From Prevotella histicola JCM 15637 = DNF00424 (GTDB taxonomy: Bacteria; Bacteroidota; Bacteroidia; Bacteroidales; Bacteroidaceae), in assembly GCF_000613925.1 (NCBI RefSeq), contig NZ_BAJX01000020.1, forward strand, positions 1 to 46,995: 46,995 nucleotides of DNA. Direction: 5' to 3'. The translations under genes and the position numbers were made by a program. Numbering within the stretch: the first letter of the stretch is position 1; every line of letters starts with the position of its first letter. Under the pieces are notes generated by a model, which saw nothing but the letters and a program-made list of their open reading frames with translations, did no database searches and was not told the origin of the DNA. This document shows, in pieces, positions 25,181 to 33,510 of this stretch.

Positions 25181-25351
25181 CATTTGTAACCTTTTGATAA
25201 TCTGTGTGTTATAAATGCGATAAAGAAGTATATTCTTTCGTTTGGCGAATGTACGCTTGATTTTTTTGTAAAGCTATTTGATATATAAGATTTCCTATGG
25301 TTGTTTTGTGTGAAAGAGAAGGAATATCAGTTAAATCCTATCTGCTTGCCG

Positions 25352-25380
25352 AAACGATCCATTTGGAAGTATCGTTTTTT
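25352..25380 (+). terminator. Hairpin with T-run just upstream of the subtilase promoter
   Basis: AAACGAT (25352-25358) pairs with ATCGTTT (25371-25377), and the T-run continues. The loop contains the TTTG that serves as the predicted -33 element of the next gene. Confidence 0.5.
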
Positions 25381-25393
25381 TTTCGTTTCTTTG
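25362..25393 (+). promoter_or_regulatory. Promoter of the S8 protease gene
   Basis: TTTG at 25362-25365, 20 bp and TTTCTTTG at 25386-25393 (one mismatch to TAnnTTTG). Confidence 0.5.
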
Positions 25394-25464
25394 CAGGGTG
25401 AATCGTGTCTGACAACGGTTCAGAGTACTTATTAATCAGGAATATATTCCATAATAGAATACAA

Positions 25465-27561
25465 ATGAAACATCTGTTATTAATTTCTCTTTTTATATTT
25501 TCATTCCAGAGTTTGATGGCTCAACGTCCTCGTTTTGATAAGATGTCACCCTTTGTTCGTGATGCAATGTTATCAGCATCTGCTGTGCAATCAGGTATGA
25601 AGACACGCAATCCGCAGAAAGAAGACGATAGGGTGCTGACAGCTTTCGTTCGTATCAACGGAGATTCTAAGCTCATCTTGCAGCAATATGGTTGTAAGGA
25701 GTTGGCACGAGTTGGGAATATTAGTATTGCAGCCATCCCTCTTCGTCGGCTGGGTGAGCTTTCTTGTAGTCATCAAGTGAGCAAAATAGAGACGGGAAAG
25801 CGTTGCAGTGTGCAGATGGATACTACAAGAATGGTTATAAATGCTGCTCCCGTAAATCTTGGAGAGGGATTGTCAAGAGCTTATACTGGGCAAGGAGTAG
25901 TCGTTGGAGTGCAGGATATAGGGTTTGATCTTACGCATCCTAACTTCTATTCTACTGATATGAGTCGTTATCGTATCAAGGCAATGTGGGACCAACTGTC
26001 ACGTGATACGATCGGTTCTTCCTTGTATGTGGGGCGCGATTATGTTGGACAGAATGCTTTGTTACAGATTGGTCATCCTGTTGATGGATTGACACAGACA
26101 CATGGAACACATACTGCAGGGATCGCAGCTGGCAGTGGAGCAGAAGGTGGAGGAATTGTTTCTCCTTATAAAGGTATAGCCTATGATGCCGACCTTGTAC
26201 TTGTGGATAATCTGGCAGGTGATAATGCAGCCTTGGTTGATTCAACTGATTATTACAAATATACTTACGCTACAGATGCACTTGGGTTTAAATATATCTT
26301 TGATTATGCTGACCAGCACCATCAGCCATGTGTCATTAACTTTAGTGAGGGTGGTCATGAAGACTTCCATGGCTATGATCAACTGTATTATGAGTTGCTT
26401 TCTTCGCTTACGGGTCCTGGACATATCATTGTTTCATCAGCAGGAAATGATGCCGGATATGTCAACTATATCCATAAGCCTGTAGGACAGGAACGAGCCG
26501 GATCATTCCTTTTGGGGAATCAGAAGAGGGCGAGTTTTACGTGTAAGGGCAACAAGCCCTTCACGTTTTTGATTACTATATATAATAAGGTGGGGAGTCC
26601 TACGGTTGTTTCTCTGCCTACAAGAGACGTATGCAGTGCTTCCGACTCACTCTTTCGTGATACAATCCGTGTGGAAGATAAGGAGTTTCAAGTACGTGTT
26701 CTTGCTTATTCTGATAGTTATAATAGGAAAGAAACAGCCTATGACCTGTCTATTAGTAGTGCATCTGGCTTAGGAAAAGACCCTTTAGTCTCGCTTCAAT
26801 TGGTTGGTAAGGAAGCTGATGTAGAGCTTTATCGTATGTCGGGTTATTTGGTTTCTAATGCTGTTGACCCTACTCTTAATGCTGGAGATAACAGCCATAG
26901 TATCCTTTCTCCATCCAGTGCACCCAGTGTTATTTGTGTAGGAGCTACTGGTTATCGTACAAGTTTCTTGAATTATTTAGGTGAAAAGAAAGTATATAAT
27001 AATGGTGAACATGGTCAACGTACTCCTTTTTCAGGTGTAGGACCAACCTTTGATGGTAGGATTAAGCCTGATGTAATGGCCCCCGGACAGAATATTATCT
27101 CCTCTTATAGCTCATTCTTTATAGGTAATCCAGCTAATGCTGGCAGACCATTATCAAGTGATACACGCCATTTCAAGTACAATGGACGTACTTATGCATG
27201 GAATGCAAACGCTGGAACATCTATGTCTGCACCAGTAGTTACGGGCGCAATTGCCCTTTGGTTGCAGGCAGACCCTACCTTAACACCTGCTGATTGCTTG
27301 GAAATCTTTGCAAAGACCTGTACACATTATGATACTTCACTTACTTATCCTAATAACTTTTATGGATATGGACAGATTGATGTAGCGGCTGGTTTACGTG
27401 AAGTATTGCGTAGAAAAGCTACGGGAATCGATGATATTGCAGTCCAAAAGTCCATGGTTGATGACCGTATTTACCTTCTAGATGGCCGTTATGTAGGCAC
27501 TTCCATGGACAATCTACCTAAAGGTGTGTATATAAGGAATGGTAAAAAGGTCATAAAGTGA
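25465..27561 (+). CDS. Subtilisin-like serine protease (S8) with C-terminal sorting motif
   Basis: This is a secreted or surface peptidase. With the ATG at 25465 the protein has 698 residues and begins with a signal peptide ending SLMAQ (about 1-20). The catalytic triad is Asp151 (GVVVGVQDIGFDLTHPNF), His213 (QTHGTHTAGIAAGSG) and Ser586 (NAGTSMSAPVVTGAIALW). The oxyanion asparagine is in SSAGNDAGY. An insert of about 180 residues lies between the Asn and Ser motifs. The last 40 residues (IYLLDGRYVG, LPKGVYIRNGKKVIK) look like a short type IX secretion C-terminal signal. The frame is open 20 codons upstream, but the signal peptide fixes the start. Confidence 0.93.
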   Translation: MKHLLLISLFIFSFQSLMAQRPRFDKMSPFVRDAMLSASAVQSGMKTRNPQKEDDRVLTAFVRINGDSKLILQQYGCKELARVGNISIAAIPLRRLGELSCSHQVSKIETGKRCSVQMDTTRMVINAAPVNLGEGLSRAYTGQGVVVGVQDIGFDLTHPNFYSTDMSRYRIKAMWDQLSRDTIGSSLYVGRDYVGQNALLQIGHPVDGLTQTHGTHTAGIAAGSGAEGGGIVSPYKGIAYDADLVLVDNLAGDNAALVDSTDYYKYTYATDALGFKYIFDYADQHHQPCVINFSEGGHEDFHGYDQLYYELLSSLTGPGHIIVSSAGNDAGYVNYIHKPVGQERAGSFLLGNQKRASFTCKGNKPFTFLITIYNKVGSPTVVSLPTRDVCSASDSLFRDTIRVEDKEFQVRVLAYSDSYNRKETAYDLSISSASGLGKDPLVSLQLVGKEADVELYRMSGYLVSNAVDPTLNAGDNSHSILSPSSAPSVICVGATGYRTSFLNYLGEKKVYNNGEHGQRTPFSGVGPTFDGRIKPDVMAPGQNIISSYSSFFIGNPANAGRPLSSDTRHFKYNGRTYAWNANAGTSMSAPVVTGAIALWLQADPTLTPADCLEIFAKTCTHYDTSLTYPNNFYGYGQIDVAAGLREVLRRKATGIDDIAVQKSMVDDRIYLLDGRYVGTSMDNLPKGVYIRNGKKVIK

Positions 27562-27614
27562 AATATTCTGCTCCCTAAAAGTAGGTATTTTGCATAAACC
27601 ATTACTTTTAGGTA

Positions 27615-27645
27615 TTGCAGATAATAGTTTTTCATCGTATCTTTG
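27615..27645 (+). promoter_or_regulatory. Promoter of the flavodoxin gene
   Basis: TTG at 27615-27617, 20 bp and TATCTTTG at 27638-27645, about 45 bp before the ATG. Confidence 0.65.
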
Positions 27646-27691
27646 CAATCGTAAAGAATAAACAATTAAGAAATAAATCAGTAACAGAAAT

Positions 27692-28180
27692 ATGAAGAAG
27701 ACAATTGTTGTTTACGGTTCATCAACCGGTACATGTGAAAGCATTGCAAATACCATCGCTGAAAAACTCGGCGTTGAAGCTATTAACGTATCAGACTTTA
27801 ATGCAGATGTAGTTGCAGAAAATGATAACCTTATCCTTGGTACTTCTACATGGGGAGCAGGTGAATTACAGGATGATTGGTACGATGGTATCAATGTATT
27901 GAAGGGTGCTGACCTCTCTGGTAAGACTGTAGCTATCTTTGGTTGTGGTGATGCTGAGAGCTATTCAGATACTTTCTGTGGTGCTATGAAGGAAATTTAT
28001 GATGCAGCACAGGGCGCAAACATCCTTCCTGGTGTTTCAACTGATGGTTATACATTCGATGATAGTGAAGCTGTTGTTGACGGAAAGTTCGTTGGTCTTG
28101 CTTTAGATGACGTGAACGAAGACGATAAGACAGAAGAACGTATCAACGCTTGGTTGGAAGCTATTAAGCCAGCATTGTAA
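27692..28180 (+). CDS. fldA: Flavodoxin
   Basis: This is a small FMN electron carrier that can replace ferredoxin, often under iron limitation. The 162-residue protein has the phosphate-binding loop YGSSTGTCESIA (about 8-19), the FMN-stacking loop TSTWGAGELQDDW (about 54-66) and the second loop IFGCGDAESYSDTF. The length fits the long-chain class. It lies 54 bp upstream of a DUF2023 gene on the same strand. That partner is, to my knowledge, usually found next to flavodoxin in anaerobes. Confidence 0.95.
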   Translation: MKKTIVVYGSSTGTCESIANTIAEKLGVEAINVSDFNADVVAENDNLILGTSTWGAGELQDDWYDGINVLKGADLSGKTVAIFGCGDAESYSDTFCGAMKEIYDAAQGANILPGVSTDGYTFDDSEAVVDGKFVGLALDDVNEDDKTEERINAWLEAIKPAL

Positions 28181-28234
28181 GTTGTTTCAAGAGATTAGTA
28201 CTTACATTATAACTATTCAATATAAGGAATAACT

Positions 28235-28597
28235 ATGATGGCAGATATGATGACAGCCGATATGAAGGTGTTGATGAATCACATCTACGAGTACAAGAAA
28301 GGTGTTAGGCAGATGGTTCTGTACACTTGTAATAAGAAGTATGAGTCATTTGCAACACTTCGTCTCGAACATCAGAACATTCCTTACATCATTCAACCTG
28401 TTGGTCGTGACCGTATGAACCTGTTCTTCGGTCGGAAAGAATGTCTTGAGGCTATCAGGTTGATGGTGACAAAACCCCTCAACCAGCTCACACCAGAAGA
28501 GGATTTCATCCTTGGTGCGATGTTAGGTTATGATATTCGCGTGCAGTGCGAGCGGTACTGTGAACGCAAGTGTCGCACTTGTAAACGTGCAACATAG
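28235..28597 (+). CDS. DUF2023 family protein, flavodoxin partner
   Basis: The 120-residue protein matches DUF2023. The core LMNHIYEYKKGVRQMVLYT is followed by IPYIIQPVGRDRMNLFFG and LTPEEDFILGAMLGYDIRVQC. A C-terminal Cys-rich end has four cysteines (VQCERYCERKCRTCKR). These might bind a metal or an Fe-S cluster, though none is shown. There is no signal peptide. The function is unknown; its constant position beside flavodoxin suggests a role in flavodoxin folding, FMN loading or electron transfer. Several start codons are possible within the first 14 residues. Confidence 0.85.
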   Translation: MMADMMTADMKVLMNHIYEYKKGVRQMVLYTCNKKYESFATLRLEHQNIPYIIQPVGRDRMNLFFGRKECLEAIRLMVTKPLNQLTPEEDFILGAMLGYDIRVQCERYCERKCRTCKRAT

Positions 28598-28664
28598 CCA
28601 TAATTATTAAATGATAATCTTGTTCGCGAAATAAATTATTTCATAATGTTTTTGTATTATAAAT

Positions 28665-28690
28665 GGGCTTGTCGTGAGATAAGCCCTTTT
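28665..28690 (+). terminator. Terminator after DUF2023
   Basis: GGGCTT (28665-28670), a 10-nt loop, AAGCCC (28681-28686) and TTTT. Confidence 0.65.
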
Positions 28691-28724
28691 AGCGTTATAA
28701 ACTACAGTGTTCGCATAAAAGAAA

Positions 28725-28754
28725 TGAGGGTGTGTCAATTTTGACGCACCCTCA
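28725..28754. terminator. GAGGGTGTGTC-type hairpin
   Basis: TGAGGGTGTGTCAA pairs with TTGACGCACCCTCA (one G-T or A-C pair), followed by TTTTA. The stem word is shared with the terminators at 19057 and 19235. Confidence 0.7.
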
Positions 28755-28800
28755 TTTTACTTTGATATACCCTCCATTTTTACTTTGATACACCCTCATT
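28755..28800. repeat. 23-bp direct repeats, array D (2 units)
   Basis: TTTTACTTTGATATACCCTC at 28755 and TTTTACTTTGATACACCCTC at 28778 give a 23-bp period. The preceding hairpin arm TTGACGCACCCTCA lies 21 bp before the first TTGATA. The array sits between the convergent DUF2023 and ugd genes. Confidence 0.65.
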
Positions 28801-28819
28801 TTAAAAGGTGAAGGGGGGA

Positions 28820-30078
28820 TTAATCCCTTCTGAAAATATCTCTTGTGTATACTTTATCCTTTACATCATCCAGGCATTTATCGTATCGATTGGCAATGAT
28901 AGCATGGCAACGACACTTGAAATCAGCAAGGTTATTAACAACAAGGCTACCAAAGAATGTCGCACCATCTTCTAGTGTAGGTTCATAAATGATAACTTGT
29001 GCACCTTTAGCCTTGATGCGTTTCATGACTCCTTGTATGGAACTCTGACGGAAGTTATCGCTGTTAGATTTCATTGTAAGGCGGTAAACACCGATAACAC
29101 ACTCTTTCTCCTCTGCTGGATTATAGTCTCCGCGGTCATTATAGTCATAGTAACCAGCCGTATGTAATACCTGATCAGCAATGAAATCCTTACGTGTTCG
29201 GTTACTCTCAACGATTGCTTGAATCAGGTTCTCTGGTACATCTGCATAGTTAGCAAGCAACTGTTTCGTGTCTTTTGGCAGGCAATAGCACCATAACCAA
29301 AGGAAGGATTATTATAGAAAGAGCCAATTCGGGGGTCAAGGCAAACACCTTGTATGATATTGGATGTATCTAGACCTTTCACTTCAGCGTAAGTATCCAA
29401 TTCATTGAAGTAGCTTACGCGCAATGCAAGGTATGTATTGGCAAAGAGTTTTACTGCTTCTGCTTCGGTAAGACCCATGAATAGGGTAGGAATATCCTCC
29501 TTTATAGCTCCTTCTTGCAGTAATTGGGCAAAGAGATGAGCTGCATCATTGAGTCGTTTGTCGCCTTCTGGTCGTCCAACTATGATACGACTTGGGTAGA
29601 GATTGTCATAGAGTGCTTTGCTCTCACGTAGGAACTCTGGTGCAAAGAGGATATTATGACAGTTGTATTTAGCTCTAATATTTTCCGTATAACCTACAGG
29701 TATAGTGGATTTAATTACCATAATAGCCTCCGGATTCACCTTCATTACCACTTCAATCACCTCCTCAACATGGCGTGTATCAAAGTAATTCTTAACAGGG
29801 TCATAGTTCGTTGGCGTGGCAATAACAATAAAGTCAGCATCTTGATACGCTGCTTCAGCATCCATAGTAGCTGTAAGATTCAGTTCTTTTTCTGCCAAAT
29901 ATTGTTCAATATAATCATCTTGAATCGGTGAACGACGGTTATTAATCAGTTCCACCTTATCTTTTACTACGTCAACAGCCGTCACTTGATGGTGTTGACT
30001 TAGTAACGTAGCAATACTAAGACCAACGTAACCAGTCCCAGCAACAGCTATCTTTAAGTCTTTTGTGTTCTTATCCAT
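28820..30078 (-). pseudogene. ugd: UDP-glucose 6-dehydrogenase, broken by a one-base deletion
   Basis: This enzyme oxidises UDP-glucose to UDP-glucuronate for surface polysaccharide. The N-terminal part (to about residue 263) shows NAD-binding AVAGTGYVGLSIATLL, APEFLRESKA and AEAVKLFANTYLALRVSYFNELD. The frame is lost at about 29289, exactly at the catalytic-cysteine motif. Adding one G gives [18 protein letters not shown] and joins the downstream frame (28820-29260) into one protein of about 419 residues, normal for this family. As read, the main product is 284 residues and lacks the catalytic Cys and the UDP-binding domain. It is either real decay or a consensus error; the rest of the gene is well preserved. 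Confidence 0.85.
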
Positions 30079-30230
30079 TCTTCAATGTTCAGATTATCTG
30101 CAAAGATACGCCTTTTTCTCGGAATAAAAGTTTTTTAGATGGTAAAAGAGAATCTAATAGTTAAGTCGTTAAAGTCTGTAGAGTAGTAATCCAAATCCTT
30201 TTATTTGCTGGCATAATTCTATATAAAAAG

Positions 30231-30344
30231 AAAGTTAAAGAAGATTGGGGGAGTTAAGTAAGTTAGTAGACAAATATCCAGATTAATGTCTTTAAGGCTA
30301 TTGTCCTTTAACTTTCTTAACTCCCCCTAAGCTCTTTAACTTCT
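30231..30344. repeat. Long imperfect inverted repeat between ugd and glnA-type gene
   Basis: About 40-bp arms (30231-30270 and 30305-30344) pair with few mismatches. Each contains AGTTAAAG and GGGGGAGTTAAG or its complement, and the loop is about 34 nt. It lies 8 bp beyond the glutamine synthetase stop codon on the minus strand, so it could act as a terminator or mRNA 3'-end stabiliser. Confidence 0.65.
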
Positions 30345-30351
30345 TGAAATA

Positions 30352-31857
30352 TTATCCGCAGTGATAATACTGACGAACAAGTTTCTCCATTAACATTTCC
30401 TTTCCTTCAATTTCCTGGCGCAAAGTGCGGTCGTTGAAGGCACGAAGCTGTTTGATGATACCGTCAATCATAGCAGGAGAGAAGACATCATACTCTTCAT
30501 AAACCTTGCGTTGACGTTCCAAGCAGTCAGCTGATGCTGCACAGCTATCAGGCAGTTGAGCCAATGTAGCATAGCGTTCGGCATTCTTTGGATCGTGGAT
30601 ATCACCGTCAGCAAATGTTCTTTCAGCCTCTGCCTCAGCATTTGCCATTTCAAATCCATGACGACAAGCTACACAAAGACCTGCCAGGAGCTGATAGATG
30701 TCAGCCGAAGCATCTGGTGAACGCATCTCAACTGTCTGCTTACCAGAGTAATCACGCTCAGTCAATGGCTCTTTCTCGTTTGCCTTATGGCACATATCTT
30801 CACCTGAAGTCCAGCCTAATGGTACGCGTACGAGTACTGAACGGTTGCTCATACCCCAGCAAACATTCGTTGGGGCTTCCTGATGTGGAACGAGACGGAA
30901 GTAAGATGTAGGGTTCTTATTACCGAAAGCTGTGATACTTTCAGCCAAGTCCATCATACCAGCAATAGCCTTGCGAGCGTCCTTAGACAGCTTACCACCC
31001 TCGAGCATCATGTTCTTTCCGTCCTTCATGATACGCATGTGGATGTGCATACCAGAGCCAGCTTTACCAACAGTGATCTTTGGAGCGAAGGTAACATCAA
31101 GTCCTTCTTCATAGCCAAGACTACGGATGATCCATTTAGCAATAAGCAATTGTTCTGCACACTCATTGGCTGGAACAGGTAGGAACTCAATCTCATTCTG
31201 CTCATAGCAGCGTCCGTTTTCAATAAAGTTACCTACTTCAGAGTGTCCATATTTAATTTTACCACCGCATTCAGCAATCAACTGCATAGCGCGCATACGG
31301 AAATCGTTTCCTTTGGCAAAAGGAGAACTCTCATGATAACCATGCTGATCATCTGCTGGGAACACCCCTTCGTCTTCACGTATTACATAGTATTCCAGCT
31401 CACCCATGGCATGGAACTCCATACCAGTTACCTTCTTGAAAGCTGCCATAGCCTTGCAAAGTGTATGTTCTGGTGATGAAGCTAGAGGATTGCCATCACG
31501 ATCGAAGAACGAACAGAGCATGCAAAGAGTTGGAATCTCAGAGAATGGATCGATGAAAGCAGTAGAGAGGCGTGGCATTACATAGAGGTCACTGCTTCCT
31601 GCAGCGATGAAGCTGAAGAGTGAAGAACCGTCAACACGCTCACCACTGGTAAGGATTGTCTCCAGATAGTCAGGTGTGTGAAGCATGAAGTTCAAAGTCT
31701 TTAACCGTCCGTCACCAGCAGGATACATGAAATTTACCATCTTGATGTTCAAGTCATTGACAACTTGTTTGATGTCATCTTTAGTAAAGTCATGTACACT
31801 CTTGCCCAGATGAGCTTCCAGTCTATTGGCTGAATTTCTGAAAAGGTTATTTTCCAT
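30352..31857 (-). CDS. glnA: Glutamine synthetase, type I-like
   Basis: This enzyme makes glutamine from glutamate, ammonia and ATP. The 501-residue protein has the beta-grasp N-terminal domain (VNFMYPAGDGRLKTL, ERVDGSSL) and the metal and ATP motifs MGELEYYVI, NEIEFLPVPANECAEQ and AGSGMHIHMR. The glutamate-binding arginines are in NRSVLVRVP and VEMRSPDASADIYQLLAG. It is distinct from the large GSIII type of Bacteroides and lacks an obvious adenylylation tyrosine loop; the exact subclass is not certain. It is monocistronic. A candidate -7 box (TATTTTTG) lies about 40 bp upstream. Confidence 0.92.
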   Translation of the reverse strand: MENNLFRNSANRLEAHLGKSVHDFTKDDIKQVVNDLNIKMVNFMYPAGDGRLKTLNFMLHTPDYLETILTSGERVDGSSLFSFIAAGSSDLYVMPRLSTAFIDPFSEIPTLCMLCSFFDRDGNPLASSPEHTLCKAMAAFKKVTGMEFHAMGELEYYVIREDEGVFPADDQHGYHESSPFAKGNDFRMRAMQLIAECGGKIKYGHSEVGNFIENGRCYEQNEIEFLPVPANECAEQLLIAKWIIRSLGYEEGLDVTFAPKITVGKAGSGMHIHMRIMKDGKNMMLEGGKLSKDARKAIAGMMDLAESITAFGNKNPTSYFRLVPHQEAPTNVCWGMSNRSVLVRVPLGWTSGEDMCHKANEKEPLTERDYSGKQTVEMRSPDASADIYQLLAGLCVACRHGFEMANAEAEAERTFADGDIHDPKNAERYATLAQLPDSCAASADCLERQRKVYEEYDVFSPAMIDGIIKQLRAFNDRTLRQEIEGKEMLMEKLVRQYYHCG

Positions 31858-31947
31858 TGTTATAGGTTTTAGAAGTTAGTATTTGATACTGCGGACAAAA
31901 ATACATATTAATTTCCTCATTCGCAATTATTTTCAGTACTTTCTTTG

Positions 31948-31955
31948 TACTTTTG
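31948..31955 (+). promoter_or_regulatory. -7 box of the GNAT gene
   Basis: TACTTTTG, 30 bp before the ATG at 31986. Confidence 0.45.
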
Positions 31956-31985
31956 TCTTAACATCTTATAAAAGGAGATTACTTT

Positions 31986-32507
31986 ATGAAACAAAGAGAT
32001 TCTGCTATTCTCTCTTATGGGCGTACGATTCGAAAGGCAACTGCTAATGATGTTTCCTTAATCATGGATTTTATACGACAGGGGAGGGCAAAAATGATTG
32101 CTGCAGGCAACGTTAATCAGTGGTCGGATAAGCATCCTTCTCGTCAGACTATAGAGAGGGATATCGCTCAAGGAGCCTCTTATTTGCTTTGCGAAAATGA
32201 TACTCCCATTGCTACATTTGCTCTTTTAGCGGGGCCAGAGCCCACCTATTCTTATATAGAAGGAGGTCGATGGTTGGATGATCAACCTTATTATGTTATT
32301 CACCGTGTCGCTTCAGTAGAGGGGGTTCATGGTGTTATGTCTGATATCATAGCCTATTGTTTGTCACTTACCTCTACCATTCGAATTGATACTCATGCCG
32401 ATAACTACCCTATGCAGGCTGTATTGAAGCGCTTGGGGTTCAATTATTGTGGTATTATCTATCTTGAGGGCGGTAGTCAACGACAGGCTTATCAACTGTC
32501 ATTATAG
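31986..32507 (+). CDS. GNAT-family N-acetyltransferase
   Basis: The 173-residue protein has the GCN5-related fold: IRKATANDVSLIMDFIRQGR at the N-terminus, IATFALLAGPEPTYSYIEGG as the central strands, and VIHRVASVEGVHGVMSDIIA. The last replaces the usual acetyl-CoA-binding Q/RxxGxG/A loop. The C-terminal RIDTHADNYPMQAVLKRLGF is typical, with NxxM and the following helix. The substrate cannot be predicted. It is a single gene, convergent with the mgtC-like gene and separated from it by array A2. Confidence 0.9.
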   Translation: MKQRDSAILSYGRTIRKATANDVSLIMDFIRQGRAKMIAAGNVNQWSDKHPSRQTIERDIAQGASYLLCENDTPIATFALLAGPEPTYSYIEGGRWLDDQPYYVIHRVASVEGVHGVMSDIIAYCLSLTSTIRIDTHADNYPMQAVLKRLGFNYCGIIYLEGGSQRQAYQLSL

Positions 32508-32564
32508 GCCCTTTTGTTTCTTGATGATCAGTTGATTACCCTTCTATTGATGGTATTACATAAA

Positions 32565-32649
32565 ATTACAAAGGCTTTGTAATAGTTCTACAAAGCCTTT
32601 GTAATGATATTACAAGCGCCTTGTAATCTTTCTACAAAGCCTTTGTAAT
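32565..32649. repeat. 22-bp-period palindromic array A2 (4 units)
   Basis: A 19-bp first unit (ATTACAAAGGCTTTGTAAT) is followed by 22-bp units at 32584, 32606 and 32628. Unit types appear in the same order and orientation as in array A1 (4248): units 2 and 4 have TTCTACAA, and unit 3 has ATATTAC with CGCCTTGTAAT. The array lies between two convergent genes. Confidence 0.88.
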
Positions 32650-32669
32650 TTTCTATAAGATACTCTTTC

Positions 32670-33344
32670 TTATTCCATTGTCTCTACAGTTACACCCTTA
32701 AAGTCAGCCATAAAGTTGATTAATTCACTCTGATAGTGGCTGCGTTTTAGTTTCATTTCCATTGTAACTATATAGTAATGTCCCTCCGAAGTGTCTTTGC
32801 GCTGCATCTCATAAGAGTAGAATGTACCGCCTCTCTCACGCAATTGTTCCAAAACAGCCTGTATGTTCTCTTCCTTTGGAGTACTGAATGTCACATTGAT
32901 ATTCCGTGTTCCGAAATGTTGAAGGATAAAATTCAGTGCCTCTAAGCAAAGCAAAACAAGGACAGTTGCTGCTATGGATAGTACGTACATGCCAGCTCCT
33001 GCAGTCATACCGATGGCTGATGTTACCCACAAACCAGCTGCTGTGGTGAGTCCACGTACCACATGTTTCTGGAAGATAATTGTTCCTGCACCAATAAAGC
33101 CAATACCTGTTACTACCTGTGAGGCAATACGACTGGGGTCAAGTGATACCTGTTGGTGGAGGTTCAGTGCATCAGTGAATCCGAATTGTGACAGAACCAT
33201 AAACAATCCACTACCTAATGCAACGAGGAAATGGGTTCTGAAGCCAGCTTCCTTCGCTCTATATTCGCGTTCAAGGCCAATGGCACCACCCAGCATGGCG
33301 GCAATAAATAGTCTTAAAATGAATTCATAGGTTACTGTATCCAT
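32670..33344 (-). CDS. MgtC/SapB family membrane protein
   Basis: The 224-residue inner-membrane protein has about four to five N-terminal transmembrane segments. It carries the family signature GLEREYRAKEAGFRTHFLVALGS (residues about 23-45), and GFIGAGTIIF and GLTTAAGLWVTSAIGMTAG follow. Residues about 145-224 form a soluble ACT-like C-terminal domain. MgtC relatives act in adaptation to low magnesium and intramacrophage survival in other bacteria; the direct activity is debated. It is monocistronic. A candidate TATTTTTG box is at 33382-33389. Confidence 0.92.
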   Translation of the reverse strand: MDTVTYEFILRLFIAAMLGGAIGLEREYRAKEAGFRTHFLVALGSGLFMVLSQFGFTDALNLHQQVSLDPSRIASQVVTGIGFIGAGTIIFQKHVVRGLTTAAGLWVTSAIGMTAGAGMYVLSIAATVLVLLCLEALNFILQHFGTRNINVTFSTPKEENIQAVLEQLRERGGTFYSYEMQRKDTSEGHYYIVTMEMKLKRSHYQSELINFMADFKGVTVETME

Positions 33345-33475
33345 AATTTCTATCTTTTATTATACAATAAGGTCTTCGCTACAAAAATACAAAAATATTG
33401 ATATAACTTGTTCTTTTCTTCATTAAATTCTTCTTTTCGTGTATGTTATCTTCTCCTTCTATAGAATAAAACCCG

Positions 33476-33483
33476 TATCTTTG
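33476..33483 (+). promoter_or_regulatory. -7 box of the acetyltransferase gene
   Basis: TATCTTTG, 27 bp before the ATG at 33511. Confidence 0.55.
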
Positions 33484-33510
33484 TCTGCATAAACTATAAA
33501 GGTGGAACGT

